A stretch of 64,000 bases of DNA from assembly GCA_016271365.2 (NCBI GenBank), contig CM028131.1, positions 289,419,001-289,483,000 of the forward strand, written 5' to 3'. Under the pieces are notes generated by a model, which did not search any database, had not been told where the DNA came from, and was given only the letters and a program-made list of their open reading frames with translations. The DNA comes from Neoceratodus forsteri. Taxonomy: Eukaryota; Chordata; Ceratodontiformes; Ceratodontidae. Position numbers and translations under genes: made by a program. How positions within the stretch are numbered: position 1 is the first letter of the stretch; each line of letters begins with the position of its first letter. Positions 10,950-21,943 of this stretch are shown piece by piece.

Positions 10950-12660
10950 GGTCCCCTGAGACTCGAACTGAGGAGTACTCTGGATTAGAGGAAGGTGGAA
11001 AGCGTAAGAAAGCGCTTGTCCACCGCAGCCTGAACGCATCCTGACAGAAAATGCCAGGCCCTGATTTCTGGAGCAGAAGAGAGGCAGTTTTATGCTGAGT
11101 GGGGATGCAAAAGGTCCAGGTCTGGAGTCCCCCACTTTGAACAGGGACCGAGCTATGGCTGGATCGAGAGACCACTCGTGAGGGTCTGCCTCCGTCTGCT
11201 GAGGTGATCTGCTAGGTCGCTTTGTATACCTGGTAGATAAACCGCTGAATCAGAGACTTGTGCTCCAAGCACCACTCCCACACCCTCATTGCTTCCCTGC
11301 AAAGGGGTAAGAATGAGCACCGCCTTGCTTGTTGATGTACATCACTGCTTTGTTGTCCGTTTGAAGGAGAATGTCCTTGTGACAAAGGACATCCTTCAGA
11401 GCTCGGATTGCATAGAGGACCGCCTCATCTCCAGGACATTTATGTGGAGATGAGTTTCAACTGAGTCCATACACCTTGAGTGTGGAGGGAGAGACAGTGA
11501 GCTCCCCATCCCATTAGCGGTGCGTCCTGTGGTGATGGAGATCTGATGATCCGGGGAGCAAAGGGGATCCTTCCAGGAGATTGCTTTCTTGAGACCACCA
11601 GGTGAGAGACCTTGAAGGGGCTCAGTCACCTTGATGGGATAAGACTGGGGTGAGAGGTCGGGGACCACTGGAGTGAGAGCATCCATTGGGTGGTTCTCAT
11701 GTGCAGTCGGGCCAGGGGACAGTGAAGACCGAGGACTTATGAGACCCAACATGCGTTGCATCGAGAGCTGTAACTGATTGGTTCTCCCTGATGTAACGGG
11801 CCATTCGAAGGATGTCGAGTCTTCTGTCCTCTGGAAGGAAAGCCTTCGCTGAAGAGGTGTCTAGAAGCGTCCCTATGAACAGGAGCCTCTGGGAGGGTTG
11901 CAGTTGAGATTTTTTCAAATTCAGCAGAACTCCCATGGACGTGAGAAGACGAGAAGTCGTTTGCACGGCTTCCAAAGTCCCTTGGACGGAAGGGCCTGCT
12001 AGAAGCCAATCGTCCAGGTAGGGAAACACTCGGAGTCCGACTTTCCTGAGATGCGCCGCGAGAACTGCACAACACTTTGTAAAAACTCACGGCGCCGAGG
12101 ATAGCCCAAAGGGCAGGACTCTGAACTGATAATGCTGACCCAAAGCTACAAACCTGAGGAACTTGCGGTGGGTCGGGTGGACGAGGATATGCTGGTAAGC
12201 ATCCTGCATATCCAGAGAGGCCAGCCAGTCGTGCTGATGCAGCAAGGGTAACAGGGTACCTAGGGAAATCATCTTGAATTTCTCCCTGGGGAGGAATCTG
12301 TTTAACTTTCTGAGGTCTAGAATGGGCCATCCCCCCAGATTTCTTTGGAACCAGAAAGTAATGGGAGTAGAACCCTGTGTTTCGCAGATGCGGGGGCACC
12401 AGTTCTATTGCCCTGTTGTTCAGAAGGCCCTGGATCTCCGCGGTGAGGAGGTCTGACTGAGAGACCGACAACCTGGGTTGTCGTCTGGGAGGACAATTCG
12501 GGGGGGTTTCCAAGAAATTGAGAGAATAACCCTCGCGAATTATCCGAAGGACCCATTTGTCCGAAGTTATGGACTTCCACTGGTTGTAGAAGTACATCAG
12601 ACGACCTCCCACCGGAGGAGAAAGTTCCACCTCGGGCAGAGTGGATGGAACTTGGGCCAA
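10950..12660 (-). pseudogene. DIRS-1 reverse transcriptase and RNase H remnant
   Basis: Minus-strand order is as follows. An N-terminal lead (about 12,330-12,660) contains a YSHYFLVPKKSGG block. The palm block WLASLDMQDAYQHI is at 12,190-12,235 and the segment YQFRVLPFGLSSAP at 12,087-12,130. The catalytic MFPYLDDWLL begins at 12,029. RNase H traces (TDNKAVMYINKQGGAHS-like, near 11,310-11,370) and the post-RNase H tail FRxPPxLxQ...GTKMILIAPSWPRQ near 10,920 follow. The enzyme would copy element RNA and remove the template. At least four frame breaks separate these blocks. Confidence 0.85.
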
Positions 12661-14700
12661 CGACTCATAAGGTAGTGCTGGGAGCTTTAGGCCCCTGCGC
12701 TTTCTGCTGCGTCTTCTTTTGAGGTTGGGCAGGTTGGCTTTTATGGAAGCTTCCCCTGCCTCTGCCTCGAAAGGACTGACGACTATGAAACTGACGCTCG
12801 TTCACATGCCCCGAGAGGGGCAGGCGGAGGTCTGGCCAACTTAATGGCTGATCTAGTCTTCTGAGTGGCCTCTAAGGCTTGCTCCACCTGAGGGCCAAAA
12901 GAAAGGAGCCATCAAAGGCAGCGCCATCACCTGCTGCTGAGCATCATTCGTGAAGCCAGAAGTACGCAGCCAGGAATGGCGCGAGTACAAATCTCATGCG
13001 TTGAGCAAGAAGCAGTGTCGAAAGCGCCCATGGCTGCTTTGACCTGTTGGTTATTGGACTCAATACCTCTAATAACGGTCAGAAGAAGCTCTGACTTGGA
13101 ATCCGAATCTGGAAGAGCTTCAACCATTCTTTTCATAGAGTGCCACAGGATATACTCATACTGAGAAAATAGCCTTGATAACTGGCAATACGCATACTTA
13201 GAGTGGAGGCAGCAAAGACTCTCTTACCTAATGTATCAATCTTACGAGACTCTTTGTTAATAGGTCGAGCTGTAGTAGTTTGAGGAAGAAACGACCTTGT
13301 CATTCTCTGCCAGGACTACAATAGGATCCGCAAAGGCTTGGGATGCCAAATGGGACGATCCTTGGGAGCTGAATACTTTATCAATGGATTTAGCCACTGA
13401 GGGAATAAGAGCAGGATTATTCCATACCATTTGAGACAGCGCCTCAAGGAAGGCTGGATCGGAGGAGTCAAACCAGAGGGATCTCCGCAAGCATGAAGAT
13501 ACTGGAGTCTTAATATCTTCCCAGGATCAATGTCTGTAGTCTGGAGAGAAAGAGGATCCCAGGTTCTTCAACAGAGACTTAAAGGACAGGTCCCACCACA
13601 GGCTCTGTAGCAAAGAAAGATCCTGTTTCCTCCACTTCATCACCCAACCGAAGGTCTGGGTCAGGCTCAACATCATCTCCTGATGGTCCAGAAAGGACTA
13701 TTTGGACAGGAAAGGAGTGAAAATTAGGAGAGGAGGAAATAGCAGAAAAACAAGGAGAGTCCCCAAGGGCTGCCGGCGCCGAGACGGCAAAACGGGCTGA
13801 AGACGGCACCAGGGAGGCGCACGCGCCGAGGAGGCACGCTGCCCCGCAGCGCTCGGGCGGCGCCAGCGCCGCTGGACATCGCGTTCGGCGCCGCCGACGA
13901 CGCCACGCACGGCACCGCAACGGCGCCCGGATGACGCTGCGATAGGGCGCTGGCGAACGGCACAGCGGACGACGACGCGAAGCGCGCTACCATTCAACGG
14001 TACCACGGGCGGTGCCGTGAGACCCTGCAGCGCCGCGATGGCGCCAAGAAGACCCAGCGGCACCGAAAACGGCGCCGACAAGCCAACAGACCCTGCCGAA
14101 GGCGCTGGAAAAGCCCCAGGAACCTGGAAAGCTAGAGAAGGAAAAAAAACAGGAGATAAGGGCATCGGTGAGGCCCCCTGCGCCGCAGCCATGTGAGGGG
14201 GGGAAACACCTAAGCACGGAGTCGCTGGCACCGAAGAAGGCGCCACGCGACTAGGAAGGTCCAACCGCCCTACCTGATTGCCGGAGGGGCCCGAGGGCTC
14301 CGAGGCAACCGAGCCAGGCAGAAGAACCAACCTCCGAGCCCATTGCTCCATAAGAGCGGCCCACTGATGAAACTGCTCATCTGGAGTCCTACCTATAGGC
14401 GGGGAGGGACTCCGATGTCGAGGACGACGATAACCGGAAGTTGGCGACTCCGAAGAAGGAGACCGGCAACTAGCAACGATAACCGAGCGCCGACGCCAAG
14501 AGACATACTCAGAGGGCTTACCTCGAGTGATGCTCTTCTTTTGACCTGTGGGTCAAGAAGAGCTTCGAGGCCGAACGGTGCCGAATGCGATCGCTTATTT
14601 TATGCCGGCTGGGGACCCCATCCCCCGGCATCGGACTGACTTGTCGGAACCCCGCTGAGGAGAAGGAGGCTGACAGGATCCAGCCCGGCTGACTGAACAG
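12661..14700 (-). pseudogene. DIRS-1 gag remnant with GC-rich central tract
   Basis: This occupies the gag position between the 5' ITR and RT. The best block is 13,257-13,490 (SSDPAFLEALSQMVWNNPAL-like, then ADPIVVLAENDK), with a second at 12,930-13,130. The centre, 13,720-14,250, is extremely GC-rich with recurrent GGCGCC and CGGCACC hexamers and encodes Ala/Pro/Ser/Arg-rich sequence. No zinc-binding cluster is visible. The frame is fragmented. The function is inferred from position and by comparison with DIRS-4 and DIRS-6. Confidence 0.6.
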
Positions 14701-14934
14701 CTTTCATATGAAGTCTCCCTACCGTCACCTGACCTGCTCATGGTCGACTCCGTCCAGTAGGCCGAGACTTCTTCAAGTAAAATTTAATATTAGAAAAATT
14801 CAACGAAAATAGAATAAAATTAAGCGATACTACTTATCGAGATAAAGTTACAAAAAAACAAACTGAAAACTATGCGCTAGTTTGAAGTTTGACTCCCGAC
14901 AGGCGAGCGACGTCGTCACTGAAGCGCACTCGAC

Positions 14935-15141
14935 GGCGGGAAAAAAGGAACTGAGGCGGTTGGAGGGTCGTCGCCGAGATGGTCATTACCGCTCGAGCCG
15001 CTGCTCGCGGCACCGTGTCTCGCGGCGCTGTCTCTCGCGCCGACCCTCCAGCAAAAAGTTTGCTCCCGATGGGTCTTAGTGCCTCCGGCGCCAATCCCAC
15101 TAGTGTGAATGAGTGGTGGAGACTTATGTCCAGGAAGATAG
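14935..15141 (-). repeat. DIRS-1 5' inverted terminal repeat
   Basis: Inverted match of 9,201-9,425. The outer end is cttatgtccaggaagatag, which matches the right half of the internal complementary region. Confidence 0.85.
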
Positions 15142-15544
15142 AGGACTAGAGATGGCTGCCAACAGGAGGCCCCTCTACCTCGGGGATAGGGGTAGCTGGT
15201 ATCTCAGAGCTTGGCCGCCCTCTGGTGGAAGCCAGAGAAGCGGTGCCTCTCAGAGGACCATCGGCATCAGGTCATATGGGGGAGGGAGGAGGAGACCCCA
15301 TCTGGAGCTGTGGTATGCATGTGCACATCCACGAGCATGTACTACCACTTCCTGGGGGCTCAGGAGTAGGTCCATGGGAGAAACAGAGGAAAAAGTGGGG
15401 GTCCGCTGAGGATATCCCCTCTGGTCCGGCTCTGGGGATCTACTGGGACACACATGGCACTACAAGCCCCTGAAAGACCCAGAGTCCAGCAGGTTGGTGG
15501 ACGATGAGGGAGGATCTGCCACAGGAGGAGAGAGTTCAAAAAAA
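15142..15544. other. Unassigned sequence right of DIRS-1
   Basis: About 400 bp of G/C-balanced sequence ending in an A-run near 15,537-15,550. It has no open frame with recognisable content, and no other copy is seen in the window. It is part of the material inserted in the Gmr1-like LTR. Confidence 0.4.
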
Positions 15545-15710
15545 AAAAACTGCTTCCATTTGTGACCCTAAAATTTTGCTTCAAAGTCCCACCTTTCGCT
15601 TTGGTTCTTAGATTCATTTCCAAGTAGTCCACATTATAAGATAACATATCTTTCCTCAAGTAATATATCATATTAATCAGTTCAGGGCATTCACACAACC
15701 TTCAAGGGTT
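15545..15710. repeat. Dispersed repeat, copy 2
   Basis: Matches 8,940-9,050 (agtcccacctttcgctttgg, then attatatcatatta-type end). See copy 1. The family is unknown. Confidence 0.5.
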
Positions 15711-15859
15711 CTGGTAAGTTCATGTGTGCCCAGTATACTCAAACATAGCACAATGATCTAGGGTTCTAGAGGACAGCTCTCTCTAACCTCTTACAGAGCC
15801 TGCTTCCATTAGCCAACTAATCCTGAATCCTCTGGGTGGAGCTAAAGACCACATCAGCA

Positions 15860-16859
15860 AGCGATGCGGGGGGGGCCAGCAGAGACCAAGTCCAACACCC
15901 TCCTTTTTCCAAGTCCACATACGATCTACTGGTGCTCAGAAAATGCAGCCAAATTTAAACTGCTCCCTGCAGTTTAAAACTGGCACCTTTTTTCTTCTCA
16001 GCAAGTGGCTCCTTTCTTGTTTGAAGTTCTCCGGTGGCAGAGCTTACAGCCCCTGATTCGAACTGGGATCCTGCTCCAATGTAGAACAGGAGCCGATCAG
16101 GTCCCAGTTCACAGCAAGGGGTAGAGCCCCACTGCGCTTATATTCCTCCTATACTCACAGCTTACTAGAAAAATAGACCACTTAGGCCCACCTGCCCAAC
16201 AGGGTGAGCATTATTACTGTGCACTCCCTGATCTTGCTCTGGGCCCATTCTATCCCAATGTGACTCCTCTTTGCCTACCTGCAAGCCTTACAACATTGCT
16301 GCCTGGAACGATGAAACCATACTGTACTTCTTCTACTGCCTGCAATGTAAACCCCTGCTGGTACTGTTACTTGTATTGACCCTGTGTGCTAATTCTCCTT
16401 AATGTAACCCTTCACTTGTTTTTGCCTGATGTTCATGTATCTACCTTGTAATCTCCCAAGTCGCACCTGAAAATAGGCACTTGGCTGTCTAGTGTGGTTA
16501 CCCAGTTAACAAAAGCAAATAAAAAAAAACACTTCAGCAAGTGGGGGGGGGAGAGAGAGAGCGAGAGAGGGGAGTCCCAGCAGAGACCAAGACCTCACAT
16601 GATCTGCTGGTGCTTGGAAGATGCGGCCCAATTTAAACGGCCCCCTGCACTTCAAAATTGGCTTTCCTTCCGAGCAAGCGGCTCCTTTTTTGTTCAAAAT
16701 TCTCCGGTAGCAGAGCTCACAGCTCGATTCAAACTGGGATCCTGCTCCAATGTAGAACAGGAGCCGATCGGGTCCTGGTTCACAGCAAGCGATGCGGGGA
16801 GGAGGGAGGTCCCAGCGGAGAACAAGTCCAACACCCCCCCCCCCCAAGTCCACACACAA
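15860..16859. repeat. ~280-bp tandem repeat units split by an L2 3' end
   Basis: Unit 1 (15,860-16,128) and unit 2 (about 16,530-16,795) share 'gtcccagcagagaccaag'-type starts, then 'gctcctttcttgtttgaa', 'ttctccggtggcagagct' and 'gatcctgctccaatgtagaa', each with substitutions. A partial third unit runs 16,790-16,859. The family is not recognised. A B-box-like gttcgaatc occurs on the minus strand within each unit, so a tRNA-related origin is possible but unproven. Confidence 0.6.
16140..16528 (+). mobile_element. L2-like LINE 3' end
   Basis: Ends with the shared LINE tail (tcgcacctgaaaataggcac, then tggttacccagttaacaaa) and an A-rich run. It is 5'-truncated with no coding block. It sits between two units of the ~280-bp repeat, so it is younger than that array. 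Confidence 0.65.
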
Positions 16860-17309
16860 ATGTTCTTGTTTCAGGCAGGTGCAACAAGAACACAATGTCC
16901 CAGAATTAGGCCCCTTCTCCACAGTTTCTGAAAAAGAGCTTTAAAACTGGTCTCAGGTTAACCCCCTTCAGTTCTCAATAACTTGTTGGAACCATTTCAA
17001 ACTATAATTATATACATTTCAACAGTAACATTATATAATTTCTTAACAAAAGGATCTCAGTATCAGTTACATTTCCACATAATGATTTGCATATATTTTT
17101 ATACCAGCATATATGCAAGGGAGAAAAAAGTCAGAAACAGCAAGGGAAGACTGAGACAGTGAGAGGCAGAGAATTGAGAGACTGTCAGGGTGATCAAATC
17201 CTAGGTCTTACAGGAAAATTTGGTTGTGCAGACAGGAAAGAACAGAACAGATCCCTGCATTCAAACTCTCCATAACAACTGGGACAGGGTACTATTCAAC
17301 CCTGTCACA
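16860..17309 (-). repeat. Gmr1-like 5' LTR, segment 3 of 3
   Basis: Resumes the LTR at ttcttgtttcaggcaggtg and runs to the terminal ...ccctgtcaca, matching 49,258-49,700 and 25,893-26,940 throughout. Together the three pieces restore nearly the whole LTR length, so more than 16 kb has been inserted into one LTR. Confidence 0.85.
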
Positions 17310-18270
17310 GGGGGAATATCCTGGAATAGGGACCACTGGCAGCGACTAAGGATCCTGATGTGCCCGGGTGGGGGTGTGGCCCTGCAGGAGTGGGCAACAG
17401 CAGGCATTATTCCAGAGGACCATCATAGGACCCAAAACCGGGATCCAGTGAAGATGCCGGGGCTGGATGGGTTTCAGAAATACTGGCGTCCACAGACTTG
17501 GCCGAACGACCTAGCTGAGGACCCCAAGGGTGAAAGGACCTGAGCGACAGGATGCAGGAAGAGTCCCCTGAACCAGCAGAAGTGCTGCCCACCACACTGA
17601 TCAAGGCGGGTGTGTGGCCAGCAGCCCAGAGGGATGAAAAGCTGGTGTGGCCACAGAGTTTCGACCCCCCCGGGATGTGGGGAGAGGCTGGGAAGACCCA
17701 GCTTCAACCACGGTTGCCTCCAGTCCCAATATTTCTTGTGCTTCTTCTTGGCAGATGTGGCAGCCTCAGATGAGGTCACCAAGGCTGCACTCCGGGCCTT
17801 CAGCTCTTTCTCTATGGCAGCCAATTTCTGTGGAAGGAGATGGACCTCCAGCACTTTCTTGCATTGTCTGCACATGACCTTGTTAATCTTCTGGTAGGCA
17901 TTGGTGTCATGATCTGGGTCAAGGGAGATGATGCAGGAAGAATGGCTGTCCTTTTCTGGGATCTGTTTACTTCAGGCACATTTGGATTTGCAGGTATCCG
18001 CAGAGGAGGTCGATGACATGCAGCCGACTAACAAAGGATGAAATACAAAGCGAAAAATTAGAACTGGTGGTTGACTGCAGCAACGTTCTGCTAGATGCAA
18101 CAAATACAGGGTAATGGCAGGAAAATAAATGAGGTGGGCGTGGGGGACTGCCCTTCATACCACTGGCGGACATCAATGCGCCATCAGGGGCAGTCCCCCG
18201 TTACAGACTGCTAGCTAGAAATTTTCTGTGTGGTCCCATCACCTGGTGGCTTAGTCCTAACTGTTGTGCC
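17310..18270 (-). pseudogene. DIRS-2: 5' end and gag start of a DIRS element
   Basis: On the minus strand an ITR-like stretch (18,130-18,260: gctagcagtctgtaac..., tgatgtccgcc) resembles the ITRs of DIRS-8 and DIRS-9 (56,970-57,060; 58,570-58,680). It is followed by a gag start with a histidine/cysteine cluster (HSSC, DHDTNAY, then CRQC; 17,855-17,930) and a helical stretch LAAIEKELKARSAAL. Gag would be the particle protein. The element is cut at 17,309 by the Gmr1-like LTR, so the LTR element inserted into this DIRS. The remainder of DIRS-2 would lie beyond the left edge. Confidence 0.6.
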
Positions 18271-18274
18271 TACT

Positions 18275-19350
18275 GGTTGACGGGCAGAAAACAGAGAGTG
18301 GTGGTAAATGGTATACAGTCAGAAGAGATGCAAGTCACAAGTGGGGTACCTCAGGGATCAGTCCTGGGGCCAGTCCTCTTCAATATCTTCATTAGTGACC
18401 TTGCAGATGGACTAGAGGGTAAGGCTTGTCTGTTTGCAGATGACACCAAGATCTGCAATAGAGTACATGATCCAGATGGGGTGGGCAGAATGAGAAGAGA
18501 TCTGGATAAACTAGCAAAATGGTCAGAAGAGTGGCAACTGGGATTTAATGCAAAGAAGTGCAAAATCATGCACATAGGGAAGAGAAACCCCGAAGCCACC
18601 TATAGGCTGGGAGGGGAGTTGCTAGCAGTCACAAAGGAAGAAAGAGACTTGGGCGTCATCATCACTGATGACCTGAAATCATCCAAGCAGACCTCTAAAG
18701 CAGTAGGTAAGGCTAGTGGGGTGTTAGTAGAGGTATCACAAGTCGCAAGAGGGAGGTAATAATCCCTCTTTACAAGACACTGGTTAGGCCCCATCTGGAG
18801 TACTGCGTGCAGTATTGGAGGCCACACCTTCACAAGGACATTAACCAAATTGAGGCAGTCCAGAGAAGGGCAACCAAAATGGTGCAGGGACTGCATCAGA
18901 AGACATATGAGGACAGATTAACGGAGCTCAATATGTATACCCTTGAGCAAAGGAGGGAGAGAGTGATATGATTGAGGCATTCAAACACCTTAAGGGCATT
19001 AACAAGGTGAAAGAGTCTAACATGTTTCAATATAAGAAAATAGCAGGACAAGAGGACACAGCATGAGATTAGAGGGGGCCGATTAAGGGGAAATGTGAGG
19101 AAATTATTTTTCACAGAAAGGGTGGTGGATGCATGGAATGGCTTACCACAAGAAGTGGTGGCTATGAATACAGTGCAGGGCTTCAAACAGGCATGGGATA
19201 GGCATAAGGGAGCAATACAAATGACTATGAATAGATAGGCCACTGACAGAGCAAAGGCCGATGGCACATTTATAAGGTAGAAAAAGAAATGGGCAGACTG
19301 GATGGGCCTTGCGATCCTTATCTGCCATCTACTTCTATGTTTCTATGTTA
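18275..19350 (+). mobile_element. CR1 LINE, 5'-truncated
   Basis: Ends with the CR1 3' tail ctatgtttctatgtta. Its last 450 bp are nearly identical to the minus-strand fragment at 47,198-47,547. The 5' end is cut inside the reverse transcriptase. Confidence 0.85.
18277..19230 (+). pseudogene. CR1 reverse transcriptase C-terminal half
   Basis: An open run of 160 codons (18,277-18,759) holds TSGVPQGSVLGPVLFNIFI, the catalytic LFADD box (FADD at 18,433-18,444) and EEWQLGFNAKKCKIMHIG. A frameshift near 18,755 then moves the reading into YKTLVRPHLEYCVQYW, AVQRRATKMVQG and the CR1 C-terminus up to about 19,200, with further stops. It is a typical dead-on-arrival CR1. Sequence divergence from the 47.2-kb fragment is low, so this subfamily may have been active fairly recently. 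Confidence 0.85.
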
Positions 19351-19359
19351 CTGCAAGAG

Positions 19360-19520
19360 CCCCCTCAAAGTAACATCTGTGGGGCACTATTATGCAGGAG
19401 TACAGAGTCAAGAACCAGAGATCATAAATACAAACTGATTGCGGTGGTGGGGGATGTGAAGTTCTATTTTAAGGAAGATGTGGTGGAGCCATGGAGGAGT
19501 CTGCCAGCATATTCCTCCCC
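19360..19520 (+). mobile_element. CR1 3' coding fragment
   Basis: Contains CR1 C-terminal phrases (ttctattttaaggaagatgt, then ggtggagccatgga) comparable to 54,710-54,760. No tail is visible. Confidence 0.55.
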
Positions 19521-19559
19521 GTAACTGTCAGTCTGCATCTTGAACCTTCAGACCTTTTA

Positions 19560-20110
19560 CTCTGTTTCTCCTATTCTCTCCTGTTTAGTGACCAGGCTCT
19601 GAGCCGCGGTGCAAAACCGCTGAAATATCCACGGAATTTGCCATCACCCACGGAATTCGCTGCCACCCGCAGAACAAACATGCCCTCTGAAATGTTAGTA
19701 TGCCACGCTGGGAGCTCATCTCAGTGTGGCAAATGCTTCATTTGCCGACAAGGGTGCCCAATCCATCAGTTTCACTGTTCCCTCCCAAATGTTTCTGTGC
19801 CGGCACAGGGCCCACCCCAGGCGTGTAAACTCATAGCAGAAGTTGCCCAATCACGTCGGTCCGACCTCCCCTGCTGCCTGGTTCCACGGCTGGGAGCCTA
19901 ATTCAGTGTGGCAAATGCTTCATTTGCTGATGGGGTGCCCAATCCCCAGTTTCACTGCCCCAAATGTTTCTGTGCCATGCTGGAAGCCCACCTCCAGCAT
20001 GGCAAACTTCCTCTTGCCAGGGGTGCCCAATCGCTTCATCGCCCCAATGCTGCCTGGTGCGCTGGGAGCCCACCCCAGCGTGGCAAAAGTCCCTCCTGTG
20101 TGAGAATCCA
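19560..20110. repeat. Degenerate tandem repeat, ~110-bp period
   Basis: Recurrent phrases are 'gctgggagcc(c)a', 'cagtgtggcaaatgcttcat', 'ggtgcccaatc' and 'tttcactg...aaatgtttctgtgcc', near 19,700, 19,890, 19,985 and 20,060. Spacing is uneven. No protein is supported. Confidence 0.5.
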
Positions 20111-20329
20111 GAAGAACCCTGAAACAAAAACTTCCATCGGTGATTCTTTTGCCCCCTTCCCAACCCGCACCCACCCTCTTCTACCCACCTCCCCACCTCA
20201 ACCCATACTTACCTCCGGAGCCCAGCGATGATCTTCTGTGGACCGGGAACATGCCTGCACTCTTCAAAGCCGACTGCAAACTGAAAAAATGCGGTAAGCT
20301 GTATAATGGCATAAATGGATTTTTCAACT

Positions 20330-21170
20330 TTAGTGCATATCTCAGCCATTTCTGGAATTTTTCACCAATTTTTCAACATGGGTTTTGTAGCTTCACTTCA
20401 TGAACTGTGATTGTTATTTCGTTATCGAAACCTGAAGTGTTCCGCAGTCACCGCGCAGAAACCACCTTTCTGAATGATTAACGAAATGACAGTGTCACAG
20501 TTCATGAGGTAGGCTCCTAAAAACCTATGTTGAAAATTGGGTGAAATTATTCCCAAAATGACTGTTTTATTTAGCAATGCTGTACAGTTCTACTTATGCT
20601 CAGAATTTCTAAATATTTTACTATTTTCACCCAGATTTTCAGTATTGCCATTTTACCACACCTCCTTGAACAGTACAACTGTCATTTTCACATTTCACCT
20701 AAAATATGTTTTCAGACATGTAGCTTATAATGGCGCGGTCGGTGTGCTAAATCAATGTTCCCGATAGATTAATAAATCACAGTGATACTGTTCATGAGCA
20801 GAGGTCTTAAACTGGCTATGTTGAAAATTTGGTGACAAACGCCCATAAAATGACTGTTACGAGCATGCGTTGAGCAGTTCCTATGCACGCTCGTAACTTC
20901 GAGCATTTTTATTTTCACTCCAGATTTTCAGTACTGCCATTTTACCACACCTCCTTATGAACAGTACAACTGTCATTTTTCACATTTCACCCAAAATGTG
21001 TTTTTGCACAATGGCACGGTCGGTCTGCGAAATCAATGTTCCGGACAGATTAATAAAATCAAAGTGATACTGTTCATGAGCAGAGGTCTTAAACTGGCTA
21101 TGTTGAAAATTTGGTGACAAACGCCCTTAAAATGACTGTGTTATGAGCGTGCATTGTGTCAGATTTGGCA
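20330..21170. repeat. Tandem and inverted repeat block, possible non-autonomous DNA element
   Basis: Two ~295-bp direct units start at ttttcagtattgccatttta (20,637) and its copy at 20,931. Each continues through 'cacctcctt', 'acagtacaactgtcatttt', 'cacggtcggt' and 'gtgatactgttcatgagcag'. On the left, 'cttcatgaactgtga' (20,395) pairs with 'tcacagttcatgag' (20,493), and 'tttttcaacatggg' pairs with 'cctatgttgaaaatt'. Hairpin capacity and lack of coding suggest a foldback or MITE-like element. The superfamily is not recognised. Confidence 0.55.
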
Positions 21171-21204
21171 AAAAAAAAAAAAAGGAAAAGAATTAAGGGT
21201 AAAA

Positions 21205-21300
21205 ATGTGCCGCAGAAATTGGTGCTGAGTGCCGCAGAAGTTCTGCGGCAAATGAGAACCCTGCCGCAGAACCTTGCTCCAATGTGCCGCAGAAAAATTG
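21205..21300. repeat. Short repeats of tgccgcagaa
   Basis: The decamer tgccgcagaa or close variants occur five times in under 100 bp. Similar phrases occur near 20,450. No function is evident. Confidence 0.5.
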
Positions 21301-21309
21301 GGGCCCTGC

Positions 21310-21620
21310 CTATGACTCCCTAAATCTGGGTTTTACTGTGCTCCTCGCTATCTGTTCTCTAGTCAATGTAGTGCATAATGTATGCACTCTAGTACGCATT
21401 GTTCAAAACATGTATGTATGAATCCATGCACTGCTCATTTTATTCAATGCAAGGTTCCTTAATGCTGTCAATTCATTTGGTTGGACAGCCTGCCTGTCTT
21501 TGCACTTCTGATGTTTGTAATGTTCTTAGTTCTGTTACTACCATCCCCCACAGTCGCATCTGAAAACAGGCCTTGGCTCAGTGTGCCTTTTCCGGTTACC
21601 AACATGTTAAAATAAAGATC
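21310..21620 (+). mobile_element. L2-like LINE 3' end
   Basis: Carries the shared tail (cagtcgcatctgaaaacagg, then ttccggttaccaacatgtt) and an A-rich end with ataaa. 5'-truncated and non-coding. Confidence 0.6.
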
Positions 21621-21639
21621 ATAAATGGTTTCAAGTATG

Positions 21640-21830
21640 GTTGGGACAGGGTGTAGGGTTTGGTGGTTGCTAGGTCAACATCAGTAGGGAGGGGAGCAGA
21701 GGGGGTGGACTGGAAGGGATAAAACCACATATGGACAATAGGATGTGGGGTAGATGGGTAACTCCAGGCAGACTAAATGGACCTTTGGTCTTTTTTTCTG
21801 TTGTCACTGTATGTTTCTATGTTAAAAAGA
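21640..21830 (+). mobile_element. CR1 3' end fragment
   Basis: The phrases 'gggataaaaccacatatgga', 'ggcagactaaatggac', 'cctttggtctttttttctgt' and the tail 'atgtttctatgtt' match the CR1 end at 54,880-54,965. Confidence 0.7.
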
Positions 21831-21943
21831 CTGCTGATAACAGAATTTTTCTGCTAGAAATTGCTAGAGGGAATAAAACCCGAGAAGCATAGATCAAGAG
21901 GAAGAGCCTCACATGGTTACTTCTTGTCCCTTCAAAGAACACA

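Larger units (their letters stand above)
9201..15141 (-). mobile_element. DIRS-1: complete but decayed DIRS retrotransposon
   Basis: About 5.9 kb on the minus strand. Inverted terminal repeats of roughly 200 bp lie at 9,201-9,425 and 14,935-15,141. Their outer part around 'actcattcacactagtggg' is identical apart from a few bases. An internal complementary region at 9,596-9,712 reads as the two outer ends joined. Order on the minus strand is ITR, gag, RT/RNase H, recombinase, internal complementary region, ITR, which is diagnostic of DIRS. There is no integrase and no target duplication, as expected. Coding regions carry many stops. Confidence 0.9.

Noticed and set aside
13700..14260. CpG-island promoter of a host gene
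   Set aside because: It lies wholly within the DIRS-1 gag region between its ITRs, with no host exon nearby.
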